Source: Geosiphon pyriformis (Eukaryota > Glomeromycota > Glomeromycetes > Archaeosporales > Geosiphonaceae). From it: DNA of 64,000 bases. The notes below the pieces were generated by a model. It did no database searches and was not told where the DNA came from. It saw only the letters and a program-made list of their open reading frames with translations. The stretch is from contig JAAOMT010000762.1 in the NCBI GenBank assembly GCA_016748015.1, forward strand, positions 124,001-188,000. Reading direction: 5' to 3'. Positions 45,518 through 56,739 of this stretch are shown here, piece after piece. Every line of letters begins with the position of its first letter. Positions within the stretch are counted from its first letter, which is position 1. Both the position numbers and the translations under genes were made by a program.

Positions 45518-45527
45518 GGGAGCACCA
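45518..45527 (-). promoter_or_regulatory. Primer-binding site of Gy3a
   Basis: The minus strand reads TGGTGCTCCC six bases after the 5' LTR end, matching the PBS type of Gy1 and Gy2. This suggests the same tRNA primer in separate gypsy families. Confidence 0.7.
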
Positions 45528-45533
45528 CTTTTA

Positions 45534-46261
45534 TGTTATGAATTGGAATAACAAGCTAATGAATAGCAAAAAAAAACATGATTGTAGGGTGATAAAAGGA
45601 ATCAAAGAGAATTTAACTTTAAAGAGTGAATTGAATGAGTATAGATTCAATGTGCAAGATCAGTCTCATAAAATATTTCAGTTGCTATACTTTTCAAAAG
45701 ATAACCAGAGAATTTGAAGGTAGAAGAATAATTTGTACTGTTAACAAATAATCACACATTGGTATAATTCTATGCCTTATATTAGCACTCTTAGAATTCA
45801 ATATTAAGTATCAAATGTACTCTTCAGTCATGTTTTATTTAATAATCTTCAAATGCTGCAATTATATGTTTCAGAAAAAGGGTAAAGAATAACCAACAAG
45901 TAATTTTTTATCCCAAGATATTTAAATACTTGAAGATAAGGAAAGAGAAATTAGCAATAAGAGAATGATTGTGATAAAAGTTGTTATTTTATTTCTTTTA
46001 TTTCTTTTAATTCTTATATACTTTTCTACAGCTAAGAGATTTATCACTTATATAGCTATCAAAAGTGGTCAATAATCAGGTCAACAACTAGGTCAATAAT
46101 TAGGTCAATAATCAGGTCATTGATTAGGTCAATAATCAGGTCAATAATCAGGTCATTGATCAGATCAATAATCACTATCTAAAAATAGAGTGGCTAATTA
46201 TATAACATTAATGACTAATACATGTAATAATTAATAAGAAGTATAGATTTCAATCATAACA
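45534..46261 (-). repeat. 5' LTR of Gy3a
   Basis: TGTTATGAATTGG to CATAACA. It carries a tandem array of 12-bp GGTCAATAATCA-type units at 46,065-46,175, about nine copies, more regular than in the other two Gy3 LTRs. Confidence 0.92.
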
Positions 46262-47299
46262 ATATGAAAGATCAGTTCTTAATTTTTTTGTAAAGAAATA
46301 AATCTTTTGCTCTTCTGTTTAATTTTTTTCAAAGTCTATTTATTTGATTAGTTTTTTAATTGGTTTGACATATTTGATTACAACTTTACCAGAATCTTGA
46401 GTTTTTTTTTAATTCCATATGCTATTTTGAAATTAAAATAAAAGTTCTGAGTTTGTTTTCAAATAAAGTGATAAAAAAAGTATTTTTTTCTTCAACATTT
46501 GTTAATGTTTATTTAATTATTATTTTTAAGCACCAGTATCAGTTTTTTGTAAAAACCAAGTAGCAAAAAAGTCTTGAAGATAATCACCAACAATTTGCAA
46601 CTTGTATTTTGTATTATACTAATTTGTAGTGGCTGCTCTTTTAAAATTATTCAACTATTTAATTGAGTTTTAAGCATTACCTCTAAATAGTAGTAATGAG
46701 ATGTTGTTTTTTTACTTCAAAGCAGTTTATATATCTTAGAAGACAGCTAAAATGTTTGCTTATATAAGATTAACAGCCATTGATTCAGAAGTAATAGTTT
46801 GTGTGGAATGATTTGAATCACTTAAGAAGAGATCAAAAACAAGAGTAGTTTAGTAGCTTTCTTTTTTTGTTTCAAGAAAAGTTTCAGCTAATTAATGGGC
46901 AGCAATTCAGATGTGGATTTGATGATTCAGATATTCGAAATTAGAGAGCTGTTATTTAAAGATTGTTGAATATAAAAACTAATTAATGTTATTGTTTTTT
47001 TTTCAAAATTGTCTTTAAAGTAAGCTTGGTCAAAAAAGTAAGTTGTGTAGACTGTGTAAATTTTAACTAAGTGCTTGTTCAGGAACCAGTTCTAAAAATC
47101 TTGGAATTGTCTACTGGATTGTTTTTCAACAAGAAAACAAATCAAGTAGGAAGACAAAAAATTAAGTTCAATAAAGTTTAGGTTATTTTTGTTGTGTGCT
47201 TTAAAGTATTTTTCTAATTGTTGTAACAAATATAAATAATCATCTATACAATAGAAAACAATGTGAATTTTGACAATCTCACAGAAAATATTACTTTTA
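46262..47299 (-). pseudogene. Gy3b gag, N-terminal half
   Basis: Runs parallel to 44,490-45,530 but is more decayed (for example GTCTACTGGATTGTTTTTC shared near 47,110 and 45,345). It begins AGATCAG right after the ATAT duplication and is the upstream half of the gag whose knuckle half lies at 8,327-9,078, 37 kb away. Stops throughout. Confidence 0.85.
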
Positions 47300-47967
47300 T
47301 GTTATGGATTGAAGTAATAAGCTAATGGATAGCAAAAGAAAACAGAATTGTAGAGTAAGAGAATTAATCAAAAAAAGTTCAATTTCAAAAAGTAAGTTGA
47401 ATGAGTATGAATTCAATATGCAAGATTAGTTTTATAAAATATTTCAGTCAATATTTTTTTTAAAAGATAACTGGAAAATCTGAAAATAGAGAGATAGTTT
47501 ATATTGTTAACAAAATAATAACACATTAGTATAATTCTATGCTTTATGTTGGCACTCTTAGAATTCAATATTAAGTATTGGATGTATTCTTTAGTTATGT
47601 TTTATTTAATAATTATCAAATACTACAATTATATAAGTTAGAAAAAGGGTAGATAAATGCCAACAAATAATTTTATTCTAAGATATTCAGATACTTAAAG
47701 ATAAAAAAAAGAAATTAGCAAAAAGAGAAAAATTAAGATAAAGTTGTTATTTTATTTTTTTGTTTTTGTTGATTTGTACATACTTTTTTATAGCTAAGAG
47801 ATTTATTGTTTATATAACTATTGAAAGTAGTCAATAATTAGGTTAATAATTAAGTCAGATATTGATCAGATTAATGATTACTATCTAAAAATAAGATGAC
47901 TAATTAAATGATATTAATGACTAATATATATAATAATTAATAAAATATATGAGTTTCAATTATAACA
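47300..47967 (-). repeat. 5' LTR of Gy3b
   Basis: Third copy of the Gy3 LTR, TGTTATGGATTGAAG to ATTATAACA, the most diverged, with a shortened 12-bp array (47,825-47,885). It marks the outer edge of the nest. The other Gy3b LTR was not found. Confidence 0.88.
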
Positions 47968-48905
47968 CTATATTAATTAGCAAATTAAAAAAAAATTTGT
48001 TTAAATTTGCAAAAATTTAAATTTTAAAAATATTATTATTATTTGAATAAAAAATCCAACCAATTACAAAAAAACATAATTAATATATAATAATATATAA
48101 TAATACAAAAATAATATTAAAAAATATTAAATAGTTAATAATAATATAAAATAATATTAAATAAAACTTTAATATTTTTGTTTTTTATAAAAAAATTTTT
48201 ATAAGTAAACTACTTAAAAAAACCATTAAAAACTTTTAAATCTAACAAAAACTTTTAAATTATCACAAACTTTTTAAAGATTAATAATATATAATTAAAT
48301 ATTAAAAATTACTCAAATAAATTACTTACAACAACAAATAAAATTATTATTTCAATATTAATTGTTTTATTAAAATAATTAAAAATTATATTGTAAATAT
48401 TTATAAAGAAGTAATATTATATATTATTGATTATTCATTAAATATAAAACATGGTTTTTTTTTAATATTAAAACTACTATATATATATATATAATTATAG
48501 TTCTATAAGATATTAAGATATTAAACAAGAATTGTACTGTTTAAAAGTTTAGTTTTTTGCTGAAATATAATATTGTTTTAATTGGCTTAAATAATTAATT
48601 ACATGTAAAAAACGCATAGTTTGCATTTATTATGTTATATATATATAATAGCAATTGAATTACATTAATAAGCAATTTAAACCGATTTTTTAAATTAATT
48701 TTATAGTTTCTAATTAATCATTAATTTATATTTTGTAAATTTTACCAACTTAAATACACACTTTGATTCTGAAATTGCAAAACAGAATTATTCATTTTGG
48801 ATGAATGATATTAGATTTCACAATAAACTAAGGTCGCATAATGCTATTAGCCTAACCAAGTCTTTTAATTCTTTCATATGGCAACTTTAAAGGTATTTAC
48901 TTCCG
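47968..48905. other. AT-rich intergenic stretch, no gene seen
   Basis: Extremely AT-rich DNA with TA microsatellites (48,478-48,495 and 48,636-48,650) and poly-A/T runs. It contains no retroelement coding signature or ORF of note. The right end should include the 3' UTR of the polymerase eta gene. Confidence 0.7.
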
Positions 48906-48909
48906 CTAA

Positions 48910-51642
48910 TTAAACTCGATCGCTTGAATTGCTGAAAAAATAAGATAAATCTGTTTTCCTTTTTTTTCGACTATTTACCAGACTCCTTACCTCTCGATCT
49001 TTGGTACGTTCTTCCTTTTGAAGCTCACGCGCAAAATGAAAATCTTGATGTTCACTCAAATTCCGAGAATAAATTAATTGATTACATTTTGGACATGAAA
49101 TGGTTTCTGATGAAAGTGAGTGGGTAGCCCTTTCTTGAATTATCTCCGGAGTTTTGTTATTATTATTTTTACCATGATTGCCGTTTTCTGATCTTCCAAA
49201 AAATTGAAGAATTCCTGTGACCGGAGGATTTGAAAATGAGGCTTTTGATGATTTGTTTTTCTTAGGAGCCTCAGTAACTTGGCTAACAATCGGTGTGATG
49301 GTTTTCGAGCTTAACTTTTCCTCTCCCAAAGGACTAATGTTAAACTCTTCTCGGTCAGCAAGCAGTGGATTGCGGATAGTACTTTTCGCTTGCAAAAAGG
49401 GATGAGACTCTGTCTGTTGATGTTTCACGGCCGAAGAAAGCAACCCTTCTGCTGACACATCATCAAACTTTTTAATAACTCTCATACTCTTTTCGGGGAG
49501 ATCACTTTCTGAATTATGAGTTGAAGCATTCGAAATGTCAGATTTTCTATGCTCCGGGGACTTTAAAAAGAATTTTGCAATATCCACGCTTCCCACACTG
49601 TCATCTTTGACTAAGCCTGTTGCCGCGGCTGAAATGTTGGTGCATGGAAATGCGTAATCAGAACTCTTGAACAATTCCAAAATTTTGTCTGATAAAATAT
49701 CAGGTGACTTTAGACTACCACGTCGTGGGAAAGGAGCTGATTTAGAACGTGGGCTTTGATGGGAGACACATTTAAAATGCATCTAATAATTAATGGTACC
49801 AAAACGATCGAGTAATCTGAATGAATGAGATAACTTTATCCTTAGCTATAAAACTCACCACCAAAGTTCTTGGCCACCTTTGATTCAACTCATAATCATC
49901 GATAACTCGAGTGTATAATTCTGTGGCCAAGATATTCATCCAATGTTCCACATTTGCTAATGTCTTGATTGGAGGCCGAAAGGATTTAGAAGCCATCATG
50001 GATTTCGTAGTATTTCTTTGAACAACTATAAATAAAGTCACATACTCTCGGTTAATTTGAATAACAATATTCACAAACATCTATGTGCAGACCTCCTTCA
50101 GTATCTATTCCACGGCTGATATTAAAAAGCCAAACTCCTGTTGACATTCCAAATTTTGCTTGGAGTTCTTCTACAGTAAATTTCCTTCAAATTTACCAGA
50201 TTTTTCGTATTGGCAAACTCAAATAAACTTTACTGGCCATTATAAATACCGAAACTTAGAAATAATAATTTGAAATACCACAATTCCCCAGCGGTTTCAA
50301 CTTTCAATTCGTTGCCAATCTCTGATCCCAATTTTCCACCAAGATTACGAATTTTTTGAAACGGTAATTCCCGCATGAAATTCATAGCTTCAGTCCCTTT
50401 AAGCACAGTCTGCATAACAGAAAAGTTTTGTACCCTTAATAATTCACATATTGGAATATCTACCCTTACCTGTTTATTTGGTTTGTTTAATGCTGAACAA
50501 AGTTTCGCTAGCGTTTTATTGTGGGCAATTCCTAGGAATACATATGTTGAGCAAATAATGCTGGATATGATACAGATCAGTGACAAATTACCAGCAGAAC
50601 AGGTGTATCCCAATTCCATAAGCACGGTTTCTCTTATTTCTGAAGCCAATTCAGCAGCTATGGCAAGCTGCCAATCATTCCATGTATTTTCTTCAAAAAA
50701 AAAAGACAACCATATTTTAATTCATCATTTCAGTTAAACCTGCATTTTATTTCTATTGACTTACTTTCTTTATCAGCATCAACATCTTCATTCCTAGTAT
50801 TTGACCATATAATCCCTAAACCATTCCAATCAATCTCCGGAGCTTGACTAGATTCATTCAGTTCATGAAATCGTTTCACCAATCTTTCGTTTACAAAGTC
50901 TGTAACATCCATATATGCTTCATCAACACTTGCTCGCTGAATCAACGTACAATATCTTTGTAAAATTTGGAAAATCTGAGAGCTTGCACGACGATAAGTA
51001 TCAAGTGAAACTTTGTGAGTAGCATAATGTGGATTCAAATGATATTGTGGTTCTATCTCTCCATTAACATAAGTAGCCACATGTACAAGTTGCAGTTCTA
51101 AAATTTTTGAAAGGCTAGGTTATCATCGGGGAGAAAGCAAAACTATCTGAAAGTATGGGATGTGAGATAAAGGCCAAACTATACCGGGACATTTTGACCG
51201 CGCTTCGGTAACTGTACAATGTCTTTGGATTCCAGATTCACGTGCTGCATAGTTCACTGGTATTTGGAAAGTTTAGACTGATTATAGATAATTACATTTC
51301 TGAAATCTTATTATTAGAAATTCACCTGCAATCAATCCTTGCCACTGTTGAACCGCTAAAGGAACATTAGAAGGAATTCCCAAGCGGACCTGTTCTGTTT
51401 AATTGATGGGTATGATTTGAAAAACTATACTAAGATTGAAAGACATGAATCGATCTAACATCTGATGCACTTACCAACCTGACAATAAAAACAGTCTTTG
51501 TGACAATAAATGAGTGTTGAATATTCTTGTTCTTCCAACTCACTGAAAAAGTCAAGAAAAGTGACCGAAACAAACCAAGGTCAAGATGAATAATAACTTT
51601 TTGCCTGCGAATAGAGGAGTGAAGGAGAGGAACTTGTGACAT
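48910..51642 (-). CDS. RAD30/POLH: DNA polymerase eta (Y-family translesion polymerase), 11 exons
   Basis: Exons: 51,642-51,576; 51,495-51,475; 51,394-51,326; 51,256-51,185; 51,097-50,765; 50,690-50,592; 50,531-50,470; 50,409-50,279; 50,184-50,093; 50,025-49,859; 49,782-48,910. All introns are GT-AG; the sum is 1,986 nt, 661 residues. Palm motifs are HLDLDCFYCQVE (D21 and D23) and SVDEAYMDV (D135, E136). Then come LAVQQWQGLIAVNYAAR finger text, an HhH-like LGGKLGSEIGNEL, and a little-finger region. The C terminus has a UBZ zinc finger (C601, C604, H616, D618, H620) and PIP-box-like KTDLSYFF (647-654), plus an internal VTGILQFF (559-566). Family role: error-free bypass of UV dimers at PCNA-ubiquitin-marked forks. 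Exon borders are inferred. Confidence 0.92.
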
Positions 51643-52120
51643 GGAGTAAAATTCAACGGTTCGGCTTTGATGTTTAGCAGAGTAATACCCAAGCTAAATT
51701 CAGTGACTTCCAAAATCCAATGATAAAAAGTGGGAAACCAGTGAAAAGTGGACGCGACACCGCGACCTATCAAACAATAGAGGATCTATAACATGATTGG
51801 TCAAGTGTGTCTTGTCAAAAAGAAATGTAAATATGCACATCATCTTTAATCATTTATTGCCAAATCCGAAGAACGTTAAAACAGGAGTATGGTTGAAATA
51901 TTCATACACAAGGATTAATTTACTAATCAACCATTTGAAATTATTAACAATATTCGAAAATTAATGATCATCGAAAGAATTTATCATTAAAAGATAGCTA
52001 GGAAAATTAAGAAAATTTCTGGATAGTTAAACGTTCCATTTCTCTCAGCGTAATAACATGAAGAGAAATTATGTTCCAATCAGCTCTTTCAACACTCGAT
52101 CCAATTTTGACGAAAAAATT
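51643..52120. other. Intergenic region between ALY/REF and polymerase eta genes
   Basis: About 480 bp separating two tandem minus-strand genes; it must hold the upstream gene's 3' end and the polymerase promoter. It is AT-rich with some CpG. I see no clear TATA box, repeat or additional ORF. Confidence 0.6.
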
Positions 52121-53426
52121 CTAGAGAACTGCTTGATCATTGACTAACTTGGATAGCTCCTGAATCCACAGCTTGTGAGGAATCCTTTTTTGACGTGTAA
52201 AAAATATTGCTTTGAAATTTATGATACAGATTTGAAAATGCAGAGAAACACAAGTTTTGGGAAACAAACCTCGTCAATTTGCATGTATTCACTCATTTCC
52301 GCATCCAACTGTTCTTGTGTTGGCTTTGGTCGATTTTCTGATCTACGGATTCCACCACGACCTCCCCTTATAGAAGAGCCACGAGGTCCACTAGGCATGC
52401 GAACTGATGGTCTAGCCCTATTAAACAATAATCTCAAGTATCAGATCAAGCATTATGTAATAAAAGATCATATGTGATAATAATTTAGAAAATAACAAAT
52501 ATTCTATTTACTCGTTTAGTCCGCCAATCCGTTGAGCGATAGAACCGGCATTGGGAGCCACGACAAATTCGATTTTTATATCACGACCTGAAATTCCAAA
52601 CTAAAGAGATCAGAACTAAATATCTTAAAGATACAGAGGTGAATATCTTTAATACCTACCGTCTAAAGTGGTGTTACGAAACTTTTCGACGGCTTTCACA
52701 GCATCTGTTCTTCTGTTAAAAACGACGGAGGCTGTGCCTTTAGAACGACCATTCTGATCAAAGTTGAGGTTAACTTGACGTACAGGGCCGATCATCGAGG
52801 TGAAGAGTTCCTGGGTTGAAGGGATAGGGGTGTCGAATTACGTTTGTTTTGAGGGAAAGGAGCGGATTTTGCGAGGGGGTTGATTGTTTCAGTAGGGGGC
52901 AACAATTGGTTGGGATTGCAGAGCGGTGAGGAACGTTTCTGACTTTCAAAAGTTCCAAAGCAGCAAGGCGAAGAAAACGGCCGTTGACGAGAAAATTCGT
53001 ACAAAGGTCGCTATGATTCTTCAAATTTATCTGTTGACGGTAACCCCAGCAGCTTTGGCACCAGAACAAGATGAAACTTTTCGCTCTCTCTCGCCTTTAA
53101 AGGCATATCTGCCGACAAATCGGAACGGTATGCAAAGTTTGGACATTTTATGAAATATTTACCCAAAGGTCATTCTCTGTTACTTTATAAGCGAGGTTAG
53201 AAACCAAAATTTTTCCTTCAGTGGCTGCGCTAAGATTCGGCGTTGTGGTAACTGCACTTCCTGTATAGGGTCTCGGTCTACTCTGTGGAGACCGCAAATT
53301 TCTGACTGGACCAGTGGTGCGTTTGCTTGTGCCGCCACCACGGCTGGGGCCCCCAGTTCGAGCTCCTCTGGAAGTTCTTTTGTTTGCAATGATGTCATCT
53401 AAAGACATATCTAAGCTTGCTGCCAT
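52121..53426 (-). CDS. YRA1/ALYREF: ALY/REF-type mRNA export adaptor (THO complex subunit 4), 5 exons
   Basis: Exons 53,426-53,163; 52,810-52,660; 52,587-52,512; 52,417-52,270; 52,159-52,121, GT-AG introns, 678 nt, 225 residues, close to the usual family size. The N-terminal MSLDDIIANKR (residues 7-17) is the conserved helicase-binding motif. An Arg/Gly/Ser/Pro-rich linker leads to one RRM (about 71-148) with RNP2 ILVSNLAY (73-80) and RNP1 KGTASVVF (112-119). An RGG-type stretch and C-terminal QLDAEMSEYM (200-209), the second helicase-binding motif, follow. By family it couples transcription and splicing to export through the UAP56/Sub2 helicase and the Mex67/NXF1 receptor, in the nucleus. 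The first intron (352 nt) is far longer than the others (72, 94 and 110 nt). Confidence 0.93.
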
Positions 53427-54640
53427 GACGGTCAATTGATTTTGAAAAGTAGTCTTTACGAAAAAAAAAAAAGAAGACGAAAAGCGAAGAAAAAATAAAA
53501 AGCTAAAGTATAATGTGGTTAAGTTGACGAACAAAAAACGAAAAATGGGTACCAATTACCACTTAAATTGATTAGTGTTTTATAGTCCTCAAACTCCCTA
53601 TCAAATATATCATTTAGGGTTTGACCATACTTGGCTTAAATTTTTCCGCATAATTTGTCACATTTCATTTTAAATGTCACGTCCCGGATGATGAAAAGTT
53701 TATCAAGAAAACTATTTTTTATTATTAATAAATTACTATAACAAATAAATTACTATATTATAATTATACAAATATAAAGTTATTTACAAAAAAAAAATAA
53801 AAAACACAAATACTAATTGCTTATTACAAATAAGATACACATAATTATTTTAAATAACAATAAACAATTAACTTTAATTTAATAAAAAATGTTAATAAAA
53901 GAATAAATTAAGCTTTAAAATCTATTAAAACATTATTTTATACAAATCAACCTATTTTATTATTATTATAATAAACAAAATTCAAATAATTTATTAAAAT
54001 TATTATTTTAAATATGTATTTAAATATTTATTCAAGCTATTTTAAAAAAATTATTGTTTAATAAATAAATATTATTTGATTAAAAATTTATTTAATATGT
54101 TAAAATTATAATTTATAAATAAAAAGATATAATAAAAACAATAAAATTACTATAATCAATAAAAATAAAAACTTTAAAAGAATAACTAATAATAAATAAA
54201 ACATTTTTTTAAATTTTTTATTGTTAATTTTTTCTTTATAATTAACAATTAATATTTAATATAAAAAATTTTTTGTCAAAAAAATCAATTTTTTTAAGTA
54301 ATAAAAAAAAATTTAATAATAATACTAGCTTTAATAAAAGCAAAAATAGACTTACTATCATTATTTAATATATTAAAATTAAATGTATTAAAAAATTTAA
54401 TCATATGTTTTTAAAAAAATATTAATATTATTAATAATTTTTATATTATTTTTTTGGTATTATTTTTTTGTTTAAGCTTTATTATATTTTATAATTATAC
54501 TTTTTATATATTATTTAAACCAAATAGTTTTTAAATAAAAAACAAAAGACATTTTTTTTCTCTTCTTTGTTTCAAATTCCCAAAAAAAAATCAAAAGTTT
54601 TTTCTTTAAAAGTAGTTTTTTATCATTTAGTACAATAAAT
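53427..54640. other. AT-rich intergenic stretch, no gene seen
   Basis: The first 150 bp are the ALY/REF upstream region with a poly(A/T) tract at 53,461-53,471. The rest is extremely AT-rich, low in complexity, with only short stop-rich frames and no transposon protein signature. No function assigned. Confidence 0.65.
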
Positions 54641-54824
54641 TTAAATCATTTTTGCTTGATTACAAGGCCACTGTTGGCTTTAGTATTACTGTTATGAAAA
54701 AAGGTCTAAAAAATTCTGGTTCTGGTGTTGGTGTTAAATCTGTTGTGTTTAAAAAGAAGAGAAAAGGTGATACTTTAAAAGATGATATTAGTGATAGAAA
54801 GATTTCTGCTAAGAAATTAGGTGG
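54641..54824 (+). pseudogene. 5' fragment of a LINE ORF1, cut by the Gy2 LTR
   Basis: From ATG at 54,694 it reads MKKGLKNSGSGVGVKSVVFK and then KKRKGDTLKDD, a basic Gly/Ser-rich N terminus like that of AM-fungal LINE ORF1 proteins (recognition from memory of the family style, so moderate). The frame ends at 54,824, where TATTACC, the first bases of the Gy2 LTR, begins. The remainder should lie beyond the Gy2 right LTR, outside the window. Confidence 0.6.
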
Positions 54825-55797
54825 TATTACCAAAGATTTTTGGTTTCTTTTCTTGACTGTTGTTAATGTTTGTCTGTTGCTATTTTCACATTTTCTGGAA
54901 GCAGTTAAACCTTCAATAACTGAATTTATCTTTAAATTATCTCCTATAATTTAAACTGCTGGACTTATAAGTAAAATGGCCAATTCTGTGCCAATTACTT
55001 TGTGTAGTTATATTGTAGTAAATATTAACTTTTTTCCAGGAATTGCTTATCTGGAAGTTTACTAAAAATGTGTAGTTACTTTGCTGTGAAAGTCAACTCT
55101 TCTACAGGAATCTCATTTGTAGGCTACCCTAATAATTATGATAAGAAAAGAATGGAAAAATAAAAAAAATATAAAAGAAATAGAATTCTGTCAAGGAAAA
55201 TGTTTTCTATTTAAGCCTGGAGTTATTAACAGTTTACTGAAATTGGTAGCTAATCAATTTCGAAATGTTAGTTGTGTTTAAGAGAATTTTAAGTATAATG
55301 ATTTAAGAATTTGGTTTTCGAATATTTAATTTTTATTTGAATATGTAAAAGATAATTTGTTTTAATTAAGATATCTAAAGTGAGACACTATGTTAAGATA
55401 CTATGAGAAGATATATTTTTTTAATGAAAAAAGCTCTTCTTTTATACAACTTGTTGTAGTACTAGTCTTTGAACTTGCACTTTTTTTTTTGCTACAATTT
55501 TGGTAAACTAAAGATATATTTTGGTAAATTACAAGTTATTTCACTGAATTATTGATTATTTTAGCCAATTTTCATTAATTTCGGCGAATTTTGACTATAT
55601 TAAATGGTTCAGAGTATTGTGTAATTTGATCATCTTAATTTCTATGGTACAGATTGGATTATTAATTAAGTAATAATATTTAATAATTTGATTAAATAAT
55701 AAGTGGTAATCGAAATAATAATAATATATGCTAATTAATAATAAGAATTATAAGGGTAATTTCATGCTAATTATTAGCTAAAATTCTACTGGTAACA
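54825..55797 (-). repeat. 3' LTR of Gy2
   Basis: 973 bp from TATTACCAAAG (TGTTACC in the other LTR) to CTGGTAACA. The first ~275 bp parallel 63,731-64,000. The left flank GTGG (54,821-54,824) is the candidate target duplication; its partner is outside the window. Confidence 0.92.
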
Positions 55798-55812
55798 TAA
55801 TTTTTTCTTTAA

Positions 55813-56480
55813 GACTGAGCTCTATCAAAGTCCAAGCACTATCTGTGATGTCAAGATAGTGGTCCAAAATAATTGAAGTGATTTGGTTTGAAAATTGTTG
55901 AAATTTCAGTTCTGTGAGCTTTCTAATGTATTGAATCTTCATTGGATAAAATATTGGATTTTGTAGGATGTTTTTACAAGTATTAAATAACTTATAGAGT
56001 CTAAATACTGCTCTAAGTTTGTAATGAGTGTTTGTTGATCCAGCTGTTGTCTTGAATTCATTGTGAATTTGTTTTTATATAGTCTCAAAAGTAATGTTGA
56101 TTGCTTCAAGTTCCAGTTTTTGTTCATAAAGTGTTTTTTCAATATGAAAATATCTATATATAAAGGTATGTTTATTGTTTTGTTCATTAAGAAATAATAG
56201 AAGTTTTTGTTGAATAATGGCATTTGGTGGAATGTCAATAGGAGTAATTAAAAGGTTTTCTTTTAATGCTTGCTTCAAAAGTTCTGGTAATTGGATTCCA
56301 GAGTGATCTTTTGTTTTTCTTCTATAGGGGTAATAATTTTGAGAATTATTTACTACTAGTGTTGTGGTTTCTTTCTGAGTATAATTAATTTAACTTCCAT
56401 TAATTATTATAGATAAGTCAGAAAGTGTTTTCAAGGCTAACATTAATTTTTGAAATATTTGTTGAATATTTTGGAGAATA
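55813..56480 (-). pseudogene. Gy2 extra C-terminal domain after integrase
   Basis: Minus-strand segment between integrase and purine tract, with open pieces at 55,939-56,238 and 56,075-56,278 (KQALKENLLITPIDIPPNAI). It ends DFDRAQS and a stop at 55,813-55,832. Position and ending match the Gy1 domain, but the middle differs. Unrecognised. Confidence 0.5.
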
Positions 56481-56739
56481 ATTATGATAAAAAAAATTGA
56501 CTAATTAATAAAGAAAATTTAAAAAAGAATAAAGAAAATTATTTTCGAGTATAGGATTTTTATTTGTTTTTGGGTTTGAATGTTTTTTGTAATTATTTTA
56601 CTATTTTTGTTTCTGTTTTTGTGTGTTTTTAAAAAGATTATTATAAAAATATTTTTAAATTAAGTGCTCAAGTTTTGTTGTTGTTTTATTATAATTATTG
56701 GTTCTAAATTTCGGAAAATATCTTCAGGATTAATTAAAG

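Larger units (their letters stand above)
9079..46261 (-). mobile_element. Gy3a: Ty3/gypsy element, 37 kb with nested insertions
   Basis: The minus-strand element is bounded by LTRs at 45,534-46,261 (5') and 9,079-about 9,765 (3'). Both flanks read ATAT (9,075-9,078 and 46,262-46,265), a 4-bp target duplication. Joining the flanks restores a Gy3b gag reading frame. The coding order on the minus strand is gag and protease (45,500-43,340), RT first part (42,900-42,214), RT second part (32,224-31,857), RNase H and integrase (12,436-10,890), tail (10,870-9,780). Gy1p splits RT; the LINE/HAL1/Gy1m block separates RT from RNase H. The native length without insertions is roughly 7.5 kb. Confidence 0.85.

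Noticed and set aside
46065-46185. CRISPR-like regular repeats
   Set aside because: Units are contiguous 12-bp tandem repeats inside an LTR, with no spacers and no cas genes.
48478-48650. TA-rich tracts as an origin or centromere
   Set aside because: Only short microsatellites in generally AT-rich DNA; nothing specific supports such a role.
50185-50278. Intron acceptor at GGCCAG in polymerase eta
   Set aside because: That exon would hit a stop or lose the frame; the acceptor at 50,185 yields LWKFTVEELQAKFG, as expected for the family.
51497-51545. Alternative first-intron acceptor in polymerase eta giving ELEEQEYSTLIYCHKDCFY
   Set aside because: The downstream acceptor gives HLDLDCFYCQVE, the exact family motif, with phase kept; the alternative inserts unrelated residues between the halves.
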